From positions 44,279-108,278 of the forward strand of contig CACZHW010000006.1 in assembly GCA_902781095.1 (NCBI GenBank): a DNA stretch of 64,000 nt, given 5' to 3'. The notes under the pieces are model-generated. The model made no database searches. It worked only from the letters and a program-made list of their open reading frames with translations, and had not been told where the DNA came from. Origin of the DNA: an uncultured Eubacteriales bacterium. GTDB taxonomy: Bacteria > Bacillota > Clostridia > Christensenellales > Aristaeellaceae. Position numbers and translations under genes: made by a program. Shown here piece after piece: positions 15,507-23,703 of the stretch (its first letter is position 1; every line of letters begins with the position of its first letter).

Positions 15507-17276
15507 TCAGCTCATTTTAACCCCGTTGTAGATGAATCCCTTGTCCGCGTCCACGGTGATGGTCATGCCGCCCTTGAGCATGTGCACGGCCTGATCCGTC
15601 CTGTCCATGAACAGCGGGATGCCCAGCGCCTGGCAGGCGACCGCAGCGTGGCACTCGGGATCGGTGCTCTCCACCACAACGGCTGCGGCCTTGCGCAGCC
15701 ACGGCAGCATCTCGCTCGTGGTCATCTTGGTGACGATGATGTCCCCGTCCTCAAAGTTGCTCTCCAGGTCGGAGAGGACGTTCACCTGGCAGGTGCGCCC
15801 GCTCACGCAGCCGCTGCCCACGCCGATGCCGCGCAGCAGCACGTTGCCTACGATGTGCGCCTTGATGAGGTTCGTGGTGCCGGAGACGCCCGTAGGCACG
15901 CCGGCCGAGATGATCGCCACGTCGCCCGGCTTAACGTAGCCCATGTCCTCCGCCGCCTTCACGGCCTTCTCGATGAGCTCATCGGTATCCCCGCTCATCT
16001 CCATGCGCGCGGGGATGACGCCGTAGGAGAGCCCCAGCTGGTGGTACGCGTGTTCGCTGGGTGTCGGCGCGATGATCATGCAGTCCGGGCGGAAGCGCGC
16101 CACCATGCGCGCAGTCGTGCCGGAATTGCTGGGCGTGATGATCGCCGAAGCCCCCAAATCGTGCGCCATCTGGCAGCAGGAGTAGGAAACCGCGTTGGCC
16201 ACCGTGCGCGCCGTCGCGTTGCGCAGCGCCTCCTGCATCAGCTGCAGGCGGTTGCCGGCGGTCTGGTGCTCTTCCACATAGGTGGCGATCCGGGACATGG
16301 TGTTCACGGCCTCGATGGGGTACTTGCCCGCCGCCGTCTCGCCGGAGAGCATGATGGCGTCCGTCCCGTCCAGGATAGCGTTGGCCACGTCGCTGGCCTC
16401 CGCGCGCGTCGGCCGCGGGTTGCGGATCATGGAATCCAGCATCTGCGTCGCCGTGATGACCGGCTTGGCCGCCACGTTGCACTTGTGGATGAAGCGCTTC
16501 TGCAGCACCGGGACCTCCTCCATGTCGACCTCCACGCCCAGGTCGCCGCGCGCGACCATGATGCCGTCCGACACCTTGAGGATCTCGTCGAAATTGTCAA
16601 CGCCCATCCGGTTCTCGATCTTGGAGAAGATGCGCACGTGCGCACCGCCGTTGTCCTGGCACAGTTTGCGGATGGTGAGCACGTCCTGCGGGCGGCAGAC
16701 GAAGGAGGCCGCGATGAGGTCGATGCCCTCCCGGATGCCGAAGAGGATGTCGTCCCTGTCCTTGTCGCCGATGGAAGGCATCTGAAGGTCCACGGCAGGC
16801 ACGGAGATGCCCTTGCGGCTGCCCAGCACGCCGCCGTCCGTCACGGTGCACACGATGTCCGTGCCGTCCACGATCTCCTTCACCTTCATGGAGAGCAGGC
16901 CGTCGTCGATGAGCACGCGGTCCCCCGCCCTCAGCAGGGCCGGCAGCCTGTCGTAGGTGACGCTGACGGCGTGCTCGTCGCCTTCCACCTCGCGGGTGGT
17001 CAGCGTAAACTCGCTGCCCGCGCTCAGCGTGACCTTGTCCGAGGCGATCAGCTTGGTGCGGACCTCCGGGCCCTTGGTGTCCAGCATGATGGCCACCGGG
17101 ATGTTCTTTTCCTGCCGCAGGCGCTTGATGCGCCCGATCCGCTCGCCGTGCTCCTCGTAGGAGCCGTGCGACATGTTCAGCCGGCACACGTTCATCCCCG
17201 CGTCCATCAGGCGGGAGAGCATCTCCTCGCTGTCGGTCGCCGGGCCGATGGTGCACACGATTTTGGTCTTTCTCAT
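15507..17276 (-). CDS. pyk: Pyruvate kinase with C-terminal PEP-utiliser-like extension
   Basis: 589 residues from the ATG at 17276 (GGAGG nine bases upstream). It makes pyruvate and ATP from phosphoenolpyruvate and ADP in glycolysis. Visible marks: RKTKIVCTIGPAT at the N-terminus, MLDTKGPEVRT, the metal/PEP-site segment MVARGDLGVEVDMEEVPVLQ, then KPVITATQMLDSMI and AEASDVANAILDGTDAIMLS. After the usual three domains (to about 475) comes an extra domain of about 110 residues, like the one in Bacillus Pyk, with VVESTDPECHAAVACQALGI. Length fits that long form. It lies downstream of the epimerase gene by 83 bp and has its own promoter. Confidence 0.97.
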   Translation of the reverse strand: MRKTKIVCTIGPATDSEEMLSRLMDAGMNVCRLNMSHGSYEEHGERIGRIKRLRQEKNIPVAIMLDTKGPEVRTKLIASDKVTLSAGSEFTLTTREVEGDEHAVSVTYDRLPALLRAGDRVLIDDGLLSMKVKEIVDGTDIVCTVTDGGVLGSRKGISVPAVDLQMPSIGDKDRDDILFGIREGIDLIAASFVCRPQDVLTIRKLCQDNGGAHVRIFSKIENRMGVDNFDEILKVSDGIMVARGDLGVEVDMEEVPVLQKRFIHKCNVAAKPVITATQMLDSMIRNPRPTRAEASDVANAILDGTDAIMLSGETAAGKYPIEAVNTMSRIATYVEEHQTAGNRLQLMQEALRNATARTVANAVSYSCCQMAHDLGASAIITPSNSGTTARMVARFRPDCMIIAPTPSEHAYHQLGLSYGVIPARMEMSGDTDELIEKAVKAAEDMGYVKPGDVAIISAGVPTGVSGTTNLIKAHIVGNVLLRGIGVGSGCVSGRTCQVNVLSDLESNFEDGDIIVTKMTTSEMLPWLRKAAAVVVESTDPECHAAVACQALGIPLFMDRTDQAVHMLKGGMTITVDADKGFIYNGVKMS

Positions 17277-17320
17277 ATTAAAAATCCTCCCCGAACGGTA
17301 CGTTGTTCTCAAGCGGAAAC

Positions 17321-17350
17321 ATTGTACCATGTTTGGGGAGGATTGCGCAA
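17321..17350 (-). promoter_or_regulatory. Possible pyk promoter
   Basis: Minus strand TTGCGC (17345-17350), 18 bp, TACAAT (17321-17326), 45 bp before the pyk ATG. The -35 is weak; the -10 is good. Confidence 0.45.
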
Positions 17351-17359
17351 TGCCAGGGC

Positions 17360-18310
17360 TTATCTCTTTTCCACCACGTAGTCCACGCGGCAGCAGAACT
17401 GCTTCTCCGGCGGCAGCACCAGCAGGCCGCTCTCGTCGACGAAGCCCTGCTCATGCAGGTTGATGAAGTTGGTGGAGCAGGTCTGCGGCTCGATGCAGAA
17501 GCCGGGGCGGTCGTGCGGCGTGTACACGACGACGTTGCGGAAGCAGTCCGAGCCGGAGATGTGCAGCACGATGTCCTCGTAGCGGATCTTCGACTCCATG
17601 TCGCCCGTCATGCCGCGGAAGACGTTGTCCAGGTACAGACTCTCCACGGTGTGGTAGCCGTCCCAGACGGTGTGCACCGCGTCCGCCGGCAGGATTTTCC
17701 CGCTGGGGAAGAGGTTCTCGTCCGCCTCGTACACGCGGCGGACCGGAACGGTCAGCTCCACGCGGTTCGCGTCCCCGCGCTTGGAGAAGTACGGGTGCAC
17801 GGCATAGCCGAAGGGCATCGGCTCCCTGCCGTCGTTGGTGATCACGGAGTCCATGTGCAGCCCGTCCGCCGAGAGCATGTAGGTCACGCGCAGCGTGCAC
17901 GGGAACGGCCAGCCCTCGCACAGGACGCTGCCCTCGGCAAAGACGATCTCCGCCTCGCACACGGCGCACGTTTCACAGGCCTCCAGCCGGGTGACGGTGA
18001 ACGGCTCGTCCTTCACCAGCCCGTGGATGACGACGGGCTCGCCCCGCTTTGTCATCACGTGATGTTTGCCCTGCCACGTGTACTCGCCCTTCGGGATGCG
18101 GTTGGGCGTCGGGAAGAGGATCGGGATGCCGTACTTGGTGCCGAAGACGGTGATGTCCACCGGCTTCATCAGGATCTCCTTTCCTTCAAACGTCCAGTAC
18201 CACAGGTTGAAGCCCGCCTGCGGCAGGATGCGGACCTCGTGTCCCGCGCCCGCGAGCGTGATCTGCTCGTACCCGTGGGGCTCCAGAATGCCTTTTTCCG
18301 CTGTGAACAT
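17360..18310 (-). CDS. Aldose 1-epimerase family protein
   Basis: 316 residues. The family interconverts alpha and beta anomers of aldoses or hexose-6-phosphates on a beta-sandwich. Visible marks: the substrate Arg in PILFPTPNRIPKGEY, the histidine segment PVVIHGLVKDEPF, the second histidine in FGYAVHPYFSK, and the catalytic glutamate in GFCIEPQTCSTN. The ATG follows TAAGGAGGAACAGACG. It follows the DUF1015 gene by 27 bp, so it is probably the last gene of an ATP-grasp/radical SAM/DUF1015 operon, with pyk next. The true sugar cannot be told. Confidence 0.9.
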   Translation of the reverse strand: MFTAEKGILEPHGYEQITLAGAGHEVRILPQAGFNLWYWTFEGKEILMKPVDITVFGTKYGIPILFPTPNRIPKGEYTWQGKHHVMTKRGEPVVIHGLVKDEPFTVTRLEACETCAVCEAEIVFAEGSVLCEGWPFPCTLRVTYMLSADGLHMDSVITNDGREPMPFGYAVHPYFSKRGDANRVELTVPVRRVYEADENLFPSGKILPADAVHTVWDGYHTVESLYLDNVFRGMTGDMESKIRYEDIVLHISGSDCFRNVVVYTPHDRPGFCIEPQTCSTNFINLHEQGFVDESGLLVLPPEKQFCCRVDYVVEKR

Positions 18311-18337
18311 CGTCTGTTCCTCCTTACGTTATAACGG

Positions 18338-19567
18338 TTACAGAATCTTTCTGCATTCCATGTAGTAGCGTTTTTCGTGGCCTTCCCCCATGGAGAAGGT
18401 CTTGCGGGGCAGCACGCCGCCCGCTCGGATCGCGGCGAAGAAACCGTCCTTCGGGATGCCCTGCAGCAAAATACCGACCGCCTTTCCTTCCGAAGCGTGC
18501 GAGACGGTCTCCTGCTCGTCGTGCACGTAATCCACCGCGGCCTCCGCGTGCCGCTGCAGCCATTCGTCCAGGAAGCGCTGCAGCACGTCCAGCGGCAGCC
18601 GCTCGCCCAGCCCCGCGATGTCGAAGCCCAGCTTCTCCCCCTTCGCGGCGAAGACGACCTCGCCGCCCGGGATGAGCGCCATGCCCAGCCCGGCCAGGGC
18701 CGCGTCGAAATCGCGCACCAGCGCGTCCAGCTCCGCGCCGAATACCACGCGGTGGATCGGCTGAAAGAGGAGCGCCGGGCTGTGCAGGTTGACGAGCTCC
18801 ACCAGCGCGTAGCGCGCGGGGTGGTTTTCCCTCTGCTCCGGCTCAAGCGACGGCTTCAGTTCCTCCCAGCAGGCCTTGGCCGTCGCCAGGGAGTGGTTGC
18901 CGTCCCCGGCTGCCAGGAAGAAGCCGCCCGGCGCCGCCTTCTGCATCCTTTCGATGAGCGCAGCGGTGCGCGCCGCGGCCTCGCCGGTCACCGCGTAGCC
19001 GGACAGGTGCCCGCCGCCCTGCATGAGCTCCGTGTCGTAGAGCAGCGGCAGCGCCTCTTCGGCCAGCGGCTCGATGAGCTGCCGTTTCGCGTCGTCGAGG
19101 AGCATCATGATGTGCGGGCTCTCGATGGGCGCGCCGCGGCGGATCTTGACCCGCGGCGGGATCCGGGAGAGGATCGTGCCCTCCGTCGCCCGCACGGCAG
19201 CGCGCGCGCCGGGCCGGTAGTCGTACTGCTCCAGGTCCAGCCGGCCCACGAGGCCCAGCCGTTCCCCGCTCTCGGTCACGCGCCGCACCAGCACGAAGCC
19301 GTCGGTCACCGCCTGCGTAAGGATGCCCTCCTGCAGGTAGCGCTCCATGGCGCTTTGAATCTCCGGGATATACGCGTCCCCGCGGGAGAGCCACGCCTCC
19401 GGATAGATGAGGTCCAGCGTCGTCGGCGCGCCCTCCGTCAGGTTGCGGACCGTCTCCCAGTAATCCGGCCTGCTGGTGAACTGGTCGCAGGCCACGACCG
19501 CCCATTTGGACAGGTCCGTCCCCGCGCGCGGCAGCAGGATGTCCGCCGGCAAAAAGCAAGCTCCCAT
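18338..19567 (-). CDS. DUF1015 family protein (SerK-like)
   Basis: 409 residues from the ATG at 19567 (GGAGG six bases upstream); the longer frame upstream overlaps the previous gene and has no better site. The DUF1015 (PF06245) pattern is clear: MGACFLPADILLPRA and KWAVVACDQFTSRPDYW, an AAGDGNHSLATAKACWEE core, and YALVELVNLHSPALLFQPIH then RVVF. The NH/H residues of the GDGNH motif are the likely active site. The family is distantly related to ParB-like serine kinases, so a small-molecule kinase is possible, but no reaction is established. It sits 17 bp after the radical SAM gene. Confidence 0.85.
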   Translation of the reverse strand: MGACFLPADILLPRAGTDLSKWAVVACDQFTSRPDYWETVRNLTEGAPTTLDLIYPEAWLSRGDAYIPEIQSAMERYLQEGILTQAVTDGFVLVRRVTESGERLGLVGRLDLEQYDYRPGARAAVRATEGTILSRIPPRVKIRRGAPIESPHIMMLLDDAKRQLIEPLAEEALPLLYDTELMQGGGHLSGYAVTGEAAARTAALIERMQKAAPGGFFLAAGDGNHSLATAKACWEELKPSLEPEQRENHPARYALVELVNLHSPALLFQPIHRVVFGAELDALVRDFDAALAGLGMALIPGGEVVFAAKGEKLGFDIAGLGERLPLDVLQRFLDEWLQRHAEAAVDYVHDEQETVSHASEGKAVGILLQGIPKDGFFAAIRAGGVLPRKTFSMGEGHEKRYYMECRKIL

Positions 19568-19584
19568 ATCGTACCTCCAGTTGT

Positions 19585-20478
19585 CTATTCTACGCCCTCG
19601 CCGTCGAAGGCCGGGATAAACGCCTCGTCCGCCGCGGCGGGCAGCTGCCGGTAGCCGTCCAGGCCGCAGGCCTCCATGTGCGCCAGCACCCTTCCGTATT
19701 CCCGCGCCGTCAGCCGGCGGTTCATGCCCGGGATGGACGCCGCCTCGCCGAAGGGCACGTACTGCCCCATGAGGGAGACCGGCGTGCCCGGCACCTCGTC
19801 CGCGATCCACGTGAGGATGCGCATGGCGTCCGCCGTAAGGCCCGGCAGCACCAGGTGGCGCACCAGCGTACCGCGCTGCATCAGGCCCTCCGCGTCGTAC
19901 ACAGGCGCCCCCGTCTGGCGCACCATCTCCCGGATGGCTTCCTTCGCCCGTTCGGGATAGTCCCCCGCGCCGGAGAGAAGCGCCGCCATGCGCCCGCTCC
20001 AGTACTTGAAATCCGGCAGGTAGACGTCCACCGCACCGGAGAGCCGACGCAGCGTCTCCGGGCGCTCGTACCCGCCACAGTTAAAAACTACCGGGATCTT
20101 CGGCCGGTACAATTCCAGCGCCGAGAGCACCGCCGGGATGAACGGCGTCGCCGTCACCAGGTTCAGGTTGTGGGCGCCCTCCCCCTCCAGCCGGCGGAAG
20201 ATCTCCGAAAGATGCCGGACGCTCACCCGCCTGCCGGCACGGCCGCGGCTCAGCTCGTAGTTCTGGCAGAAGCGGCACAAAAGCGTGCAGCCCGCGAAGA
20301 AGACCGCGCCGCTGCCCCGGGTACCGCTGATGCAGGGCTCCTCCCACCGGTGCAGCGCCGCGCGCCCGATCACCGGGTCGGTGCCCATACCGCAGAAGCC
20401 GCCGCCCGCCTCCGGCGTGCGCTTCGCCCCGCACTGCCTGGGGCAGAGCCGGCAGCCCTCCCCAGCCCCGTCAGACAT
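19585..20478 (-). CDS. Radical SAM protein of the PflA-like family (COG1313 type)
   Basis: 297 residues from the ATG at 20478; the stop of the upstream ATP-grasp gene overlaps this start by 8 bp. The radical SAM cluster motif CTLLCRFC is at about residue 65, followed by QNYELSRG. An N-terminal cysteine cluster (CRLCPRQCGAKR then FCGMG) is typical of this sub-family, as are HNLNLVTATPFIPAVLSALE and LPDFKYWSG. These proteins use a 4Fe-4S cluster and S-adenosylmethionine to start radical chemistry and are annotated as glycyl-radical activase homologues, but no glycyl-radical enzyme lies nearby. The substrate is unknown. Confidence 0.88.
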   Translation of the reverse strand: MSDGAGEGCRLCPRQCGAKRTPEAGGGFCGMGTDPVIGRAALHRWEEPCISGTRGSGAVFFAGCTLLCRFCQNYELSRGRAGRRVSVRHLSEIFRRLEGEGAHNLNLVTATPFIPAVLSALELYRPKIPVVFNCGGYERPETLRRLSGAVDVYLPDFKYWSGRMAALLSGAGDYPERAKEAIREMVRQTGAPVYDAEGLMQRGTLVRHLVLPGLTADAMRILTWIADEVPGTPVSLMGQYVPFGEAASIPGMNRRLTAREYGRVLAHMEACGLDGYRQLPAAADEAFIPAFDGEGVE

Positions 20479-21475
20479 CGATGAACTCCCTGAAGCGCGG
20501 CAGGATGCCAATGCCGTCCGGATAGTGCGCCGCGAACTGCGGTATCGCGTGGCTGGGGAAGGAGTTCCCCTCGATGAACAGCGGGCCCTCCGGGGTGATC
20601 GCCACATCCCACGCCACAAAGCGGACCTGCGGCACGACGTGCATCGCGGCCAGGCACATGGCCTTAACCTCCTCCCAGTACGGGATGGCCGTGCCGGGGA
20701 TTTCGTGCCCCGTCATCGGGTGCTTCTCATACACGTGCCCCTGCTTGTCCGCGCCGGGGCCCCGGATGATGCCCGTATCCAGGTCGATGGGCGCCGCCAT
20801 ACCGCCGCAGTCCACGTTGTCCATCACCTTGCCGTTGCCGATGCGGATCGCGGCGTAGACGATTCCTTCCTTCCGGTCGCCCAGCAGCGTCGCCACGCGG
20901 ATGGTGTTGACGGACGTGGGGCACAGCGCGTCGATCGCCGGGTGCTGGCGCACCCGCTCTTCCACGATGCCGATGCCCTTCTCCTTCAGCTGCCGGTAAA
21001 GCGCGGCGGGGTCGCCGTATTCCTCCGGCGTGTGCTTCTCGATGCCCTGCCCGGAGGATCCGTCCACCGGCTTGCAGATGATGTCGCCCATGCCCTCGAG
21101 GAACGCCGCGAAGGCCGTCTCGTCCGCGGCGGTGAGGTCCAGCCAGCGGCGCTTCACCTGTGCGGCGAACAGGGTGTTGAACTCGCATTTGTTGTCAAAA
21201 AAGTGCCAGTACGCCTTGTCGTTCATCCTGGCGACGATGGAGTTGCTCGTCCCGCGGGTGATCACCGTGGCGCGCTGTTCCGGCGTCAGCCGGTACATTT
21301 CGGCGATCTTGTAGTCCACGTAGCCCGCGCCGTAGCGCCGGGCGCAGCCGGCCATGTCCGCCATCAGCCAAAGCCGGCTCTTCCCCGTCTTTTCAGCCAG
21401 CATGCCGGCGGTCTTCCACATGCTCTTCCAGTCCATGCGCAGGGCCCGCTTAATGAGAAAGGATACCTTCGCCAT
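20471..21475 (-). CDS. ATP-grasp protein of the sugar-transfer-associated type
   Basis: 334 residues. Fits the 'sugar-transfer associated ATP-grasp' family (ATPgrasp_ST): helical N-terminus, YKIAEMYRLTPEQRATVITR, ATP-binding IICKPVDGSSGQGI, SVNTIRVATLLGD and the metal/ATP motif FVAWDVAITPEGPLFIEGN. Members often lie in surface polysaccharide clusters and are expected to form an amide or ester between a carboxylate and a sugar or amino group. The ATG at 21475 has a modest GAGG site; a promoter with a good -10 lies just upstream. It is first in a likely four-gene operon. Substrate unknown. Confidence 0.85.
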   Translation of the reverse strand: MAKVSFLIKRALRMDWKSMWKTAGMLAEKTGKSRLWLMADMAGCARRYGAGYVDYKIAEMYRLTPEQRATVITRGTSNSIVARMNDKAYWHFFDNKCEFNTLFAAQVKRRWLDLTAADETAFAAFLEGMGDIICKPVDGSSGQGIEKHTPEEYGDPAALYRQLKEKGIGIVEERVRQHPAIDALCPTSVNTIRVATLLGDRKEGIVYAAIRIGNGKVMDNVDCGGMAAPIDLDTGIIRGPGADKQGHVYEKHPMTGHEIPGTAIPYWEEVKAMCLAAMHVVPQVRFVAWDVAITPEGPLFIEGNSFPSHAIPQFAAHYPDGIGILPRFREFIDV

Positions 21476-21509
21476 CCTCTACGCCTCGATTCCTTGAAAT
21501 GTCCCCTGT

Positions 21510-21538
21510 ATTGTAGACGAAAGCCTGCCCTTTGGCAA
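21510..21538 (-). promoter_or_regulatory. Promoter of the ATP-grasp operon
   Basis: Minus strand TTGCCA (21533-21538), 17 bp, TACAAT (21510-21515), 35 bp before the ATG. Confidence 0.6.
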
Positions 21539-21594
21539 GAGGAGGCATGGCGCACGGGCCGGGCCAGCCGGCGGCACATCCCCCGTCAAACAAA

Positions 21595-21622
21595 AAGCAG
21601 GGAGCCCTGTCACAGGCTCCCC
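21595..21622 (-). terminator. Terminator at the end of the small-gene cluster
   Basis: On the minus strand GGGAGCC...GGCTCCC with an 8-nt loop, then TGCTTTTTG. The stop codon of the 66-residue gene lies in the loop, so the last codons form one arm. Confidence 0.75.
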
Positions 21623-21810
21623 TTGTTCTTTTCCATGTCCTCACGGATCAGCCGCTTCACGTAGGCCGCGAAGGGCTCGTTCCGGCTGGCCACCCAGGCA
21701 ATCAGCTCCGCCTCTGTCTTCCGGTTGAAGTTCAAGCTATGCCGCTCCAGCGTCTCTTTCTGATAAGCGATATCATAGCTTCCCTTATCGAAGCTCACCT
21801 GCTCCTCCAT
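21610..21810 (-). CDS. Small ribbon-helix-helix-like protein
   Basis: 66 residues from the ATG at 21810 (AAAGGA about 11 bases upstream). The pattern LERHSLNFNRKTEAELIAWV followed by AAYVKRLIREDM matches a very common small Firmicutes protein of the form 'Y..L.LN..TDADII.WL......YIK.LIR.D', which looks like a ribbon-helix-helix DNA-binding protein or orphan antitoxin. It lies 8 bp downstream of a 30-residue hydrophobic peptide gene, which suggests a two-part unit. Function not known; a toxin-antitoxin or regulatory role is inference. Confidence 0.65.
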   Translation of the reverse strand: MEEQVSFDKGSYDIAYQKETLERHSLNFNRKTEAELIAWVASRNEPFAAYVKRLIREDMEKNKGSL

Positions 21811-21818
21811 GATTTGTT

Positions 21819-21911
21819 TTATCCTTTCCTTTGTTTCATGAGACTGATCACGCAGACAATGATCACAATGTCGCACACGATCTGCACCACATCCAGCACA
21901 ATGTTCAGCAT
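21819..21911 (-). CDS. 30-residue single-helix membrane peptide
   Basis: ATG at 21911, stop at 21819. The product is almost entirely one hydrophobic helix (MLNIVLDVVQIVCDIVIIVC, then VISL) with a basic end MKQRKG. This layout is that of type I toxins and holin-like peptides. The ribosome binding site is weak (AAAGGA 15 bases upstream, GCAAGAG closer), so the reading is less sure than for its neighbours. It is placed 8 bp before the ribbon-helix-helix gene, whose binding site lies inside its last codons. Confidence 0.4.
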   Translation of the reverse strand: MLNIVLDVVQIVCDIVIIVCVISLMKQRKG

Positions 21912-21959
21912 GTCTCTTGCGGTCGGTCCTTTGCTTATGATAGAATCCGGGTGAGGGAT

Positions 21960-21979
21960 CGGAGGGCTTTCGCCCTCCG
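21960..21979. other. GC hairpin with a GAAA loop between two small peptide genes
   Basis: CGGAGGGC...GCCCTCCG; on the minus strand the loop is GAAA, a stable tetraloop. It lies 7 bp after the 44-residue peptide gene. No U-tract follows on either strand, so it looks like an RNA stability or processing element more than a terminator. Confidence 0.5.
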
Positions 21980-21986
21980 CCCCGGC

Positions 21987-22121
21987 TTACCGCTTGATCG
22001 TGTCCGTCAAGAGCTTGATCAATGCGGTGATCAGATCGAGGATTGCCGCTATCAGGATGATCACCTCGTGGATCTCCTGCTGGCGGCTTTCCTTTCTCCG
22101 CCTTGCCCGGTTCTTTCTCAC
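21987..22121 (-). CDS. 44-residue basic/hydrophobic peptide
   Basis: The GTG at 22121 has an ideal AAAGGAGG site seven bases upstream, better than the first frame start at 22175. The product has a very basic N-terminus (MRKNRARRRKESRQQ) and a C-terminal hydrophobic helix (VIILIAAILDLITALIKLL) ending TDTIKR. It would insert in the membrane with the basic part inside, or act on the membrane as an amphipathic helix. It is first in a cluster of three tiny genes under a good promoter. A toxin-like peptide is possible; function unknown. Confidence 0.55.
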   Translation of the reverse strand: MRKNRARRRKESRQQEIHEVIILIAAILDLITALIKLLTDTIKR

Positions 22122-22165
22122 CGGCCTGCCTCCTTTCTTTTTTATTGTTCCCTCGGAACGATTAT

Positions 22166-22194
22166 AGTATATCACACTATGCGCACAGTGCCAA
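22166..22194 (-). promoter_or_regulatory. Promoter of the small-peptide cluster
   Basis: Minus strand TTGGCA (22189-22194), 17 bp, TATACT (22166-22171); an overlapping TATAAT lies 3 bp further downstream. About 45 bp before the GTG at 22121. Confidence 0.65.
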
Positions 22195-22418
22195 CCCTAT
22201 TTAATCAATTTCTTCAATTATTTCTCAATTTTCTGCATAAAAAGGTGGGAGCCTTACGATTGGCGTAGCCGCCTATGGCGGCGTACATCCCGCCTATGGC
22301 GGGACGCTCAGCATCAAAGCCGACAGAGCTGGTGGTTTTGATATTGGCGCCATGCCTGGTGCTTTTAGGAGGATGAATGTACATAGCCGGTATGGATAAG
22401 TTTATATCCTAATGAGAA
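22195..22418. other. Non-coding stretch with two small palindromes and a dead frame
   Basis: Holds an AT-rich part (22195-22250), then paired hairpins GCCGCC-TAT-GGCGGC (22268-22282) and CCCGCC-TAT-GGCGGG (22289-22303). A plus-strand frame runs from a TAA near 22236 to a TAA near 22400, but it has no usable start codon or ribosome binding site at its beginning, so I do not call a gene. The GGCGTAGCCGCCT string recurs near 52184, suggesting a dispersed repeat. Confidence 0.5.
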
Positions 22419-22447
22419 TTGTCCGTTCCCCTTTTGCGTGCTATAAT
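22419..22447 (+). promoter_or_regulatory. Promoter of the aminotransferase-rpiB genes
   Basis: TTGTCC (22419-22424), 17 bp, TATAAT (22442-22447), 32 bp before the ATG at 22480. Confidence 0.65.
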
Positions 22448-22479
22448 GAGCCGGAAAACTTGAATTCTGGGAGGAGCTT

Positions 22480-23658
22480 ATGAGCAATTTCCCTGTCCGT
22501 AAAGACTGGCTGCCCTTCTGCCTGCCGGACATCTCCGAGGCCGAGTGCGAGGCCGTCACCGCCGCCGTCCGTTCCGGATGGTGGGCCAAGGGCCCCCGCA
22601 CGATGGAATTCCAGGAGAAGTTCGCGCAGTACGTGGGCGCCAAACACTGTATCGCCGTCAACTCCTGCACGGCGGCGCTCCACCTCGCGCTGCTCGGCCG
22701 CGACATCGGCCCCGGCGACGAGGTCATCACCACCCCGCTGACCTTCGCCTCCTCCGCCAACACGGTGCTCCACGTGGGCGCCACGCCCGTGTTTGCGGAT
22801 ATCGACGAGGATACGGGCCTCATCGACCCCGCCGAGATCGAAAAGAAGATTACGCCGCGCACAAAGGCCGTCGTGCCCGTGCACTACAGCGGCCTTGCCG
22901 CCGACCTGGACGCCATCGGCCGCCTGTGCGACGCGCACGGCCTGTTCCTCAGCGAGGACGCCGCGCACGCCGTGGAAACGCGCTACGACGGCAACCTGAT
23001 CGGCCATCATCCGAAGGGCGCCGTCTCCTTCTCCTTCTACGCGACGAAGAACCTGGCCTGCGGCGAGGGCGGCGCGCTGGTGACCGACGACGACGATCTC
23101 GCCGCGCGCGCGCGCGTCCTCTCCTGCCACGGCATGAGCGCGGGCGCGTGGAACCGCTACGGCAAGGAAGGCTCCTGGCGCTACGACATCGAGGAGCCCG
23201 GCTACAAGTACAACATGTTCGACATCCAGGCGGCGCTCGCCCTCACCCAGATGGCGCGCATGGACGACATGCAGCGCCGGCGCTTCGAGGCCGTGAAGGT
23301 CTACGAGGAGGCCTTCTCCGGCGTGCCCGAACTGCGCCTGCAGAAGACGCCCGCCTACTGCCACCACAGCCGCCACCTGTACGTGATGCGCATCGTACCG
23401 GAGCGCCTGACGATTTCGCGCGACGCCTTCATTGAGGAGCTCAAGGCACGCAACATCGGCGTCTCCGTGCACTTTATCGCGCTGCACACCATGAGCGCCT
23501 ATGTGAAGCGCTTCGGCTACCGTCCGGAGGACTTCCCCAAGGCCTACGCCTTCTCGGAGAGCGAAATCTCCCTGCCCATGTACTCCACGCTGGGCGTGCC
23601 AAACGCAGAATACGTCGCGGACGCCGTGCTGGACATCGTCCGCGCGCACCGCAGGTAA
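22480..23658 (+). CDS. DegT/DnrJ/EryC1/StrS-family sugar aminotransferase
   Basis: 392 residues. These PLP enzymes transfer an amino group, usually from glutamate, to a nucleotide-linked 4- or 3-keto sugar. Visible marks: DEVITTPLTFASSANTVLHV, the PLP-phosphate and aspartate segment LFLSEDAAHAVET, and the Schiff-base lysine in SFYATKNLACGEGGALV. The closest style is the UDP-4-amino-sugar group (ArnB/PseC-like), which fits cell-surface sugar synthesis. The ATG follows GGGAGGAGCTT. rpiB follows by 45 bp. The exact sugar is unknown. Confidence 0.9.
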   Translation: MSNFPVRKDWLPFCLPDISEAECEAVTAAVRSGWWAKGPRTMEFQEKFAQYVGAKHCIAVNSCTAALHLALLGRDIGPGDEVITTPLTFASSANTVLHVGATPVFADIDEDTGLIDPAEIEKKITPRTKAVVPVHYSGLAADLDAIGRLCDAHGLFLSEDAAHAVETRYDGNLIGHHPKGAVSFSFYATKNLACGEGGALVTDDDDLAARARVLSCHGMSAGAWNRYGKEGSWRYDIEEPGYKYNMFDIQAALALTQMARMDDMQRRRFEAVKVYEEAFSGVPELRLQKTPAYCHHSRHLYVMRIVPERLTISRDAFIEELKARNIGVSVHFIALHTMSAYVKRFGYRPEDFPKAYAFSESEISLPMYSTLGVPNAEYVADAVLDIVRAHRR

Positions 23659-23703
23659 AAACCGCTTACGATTTGACAGAATCCATATAAGGAGGAACGC
23701 ACC

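Noticed and set aside
21987..22175. 62-codon version of the basic/hydrophobic peptide gene
   Set aside because: The upstream start has no binding site and would place the AAAGGAGG sequence inside the coding region; the GTG at 22121 is better.
22268..22303. CRISPR repeats
   Set aside because: Only two dissimilar palindromes with a 6-bp gap; no spacer-length periodicity and no cas genes.
22236..22402. Plus-strand frame encoding a Gly-rich segment before the aminotransferase gene
   Set aside because: No start codon or ribosome binding site at its beginning; it runs through palindromic repeats and looks like repeat DNA.
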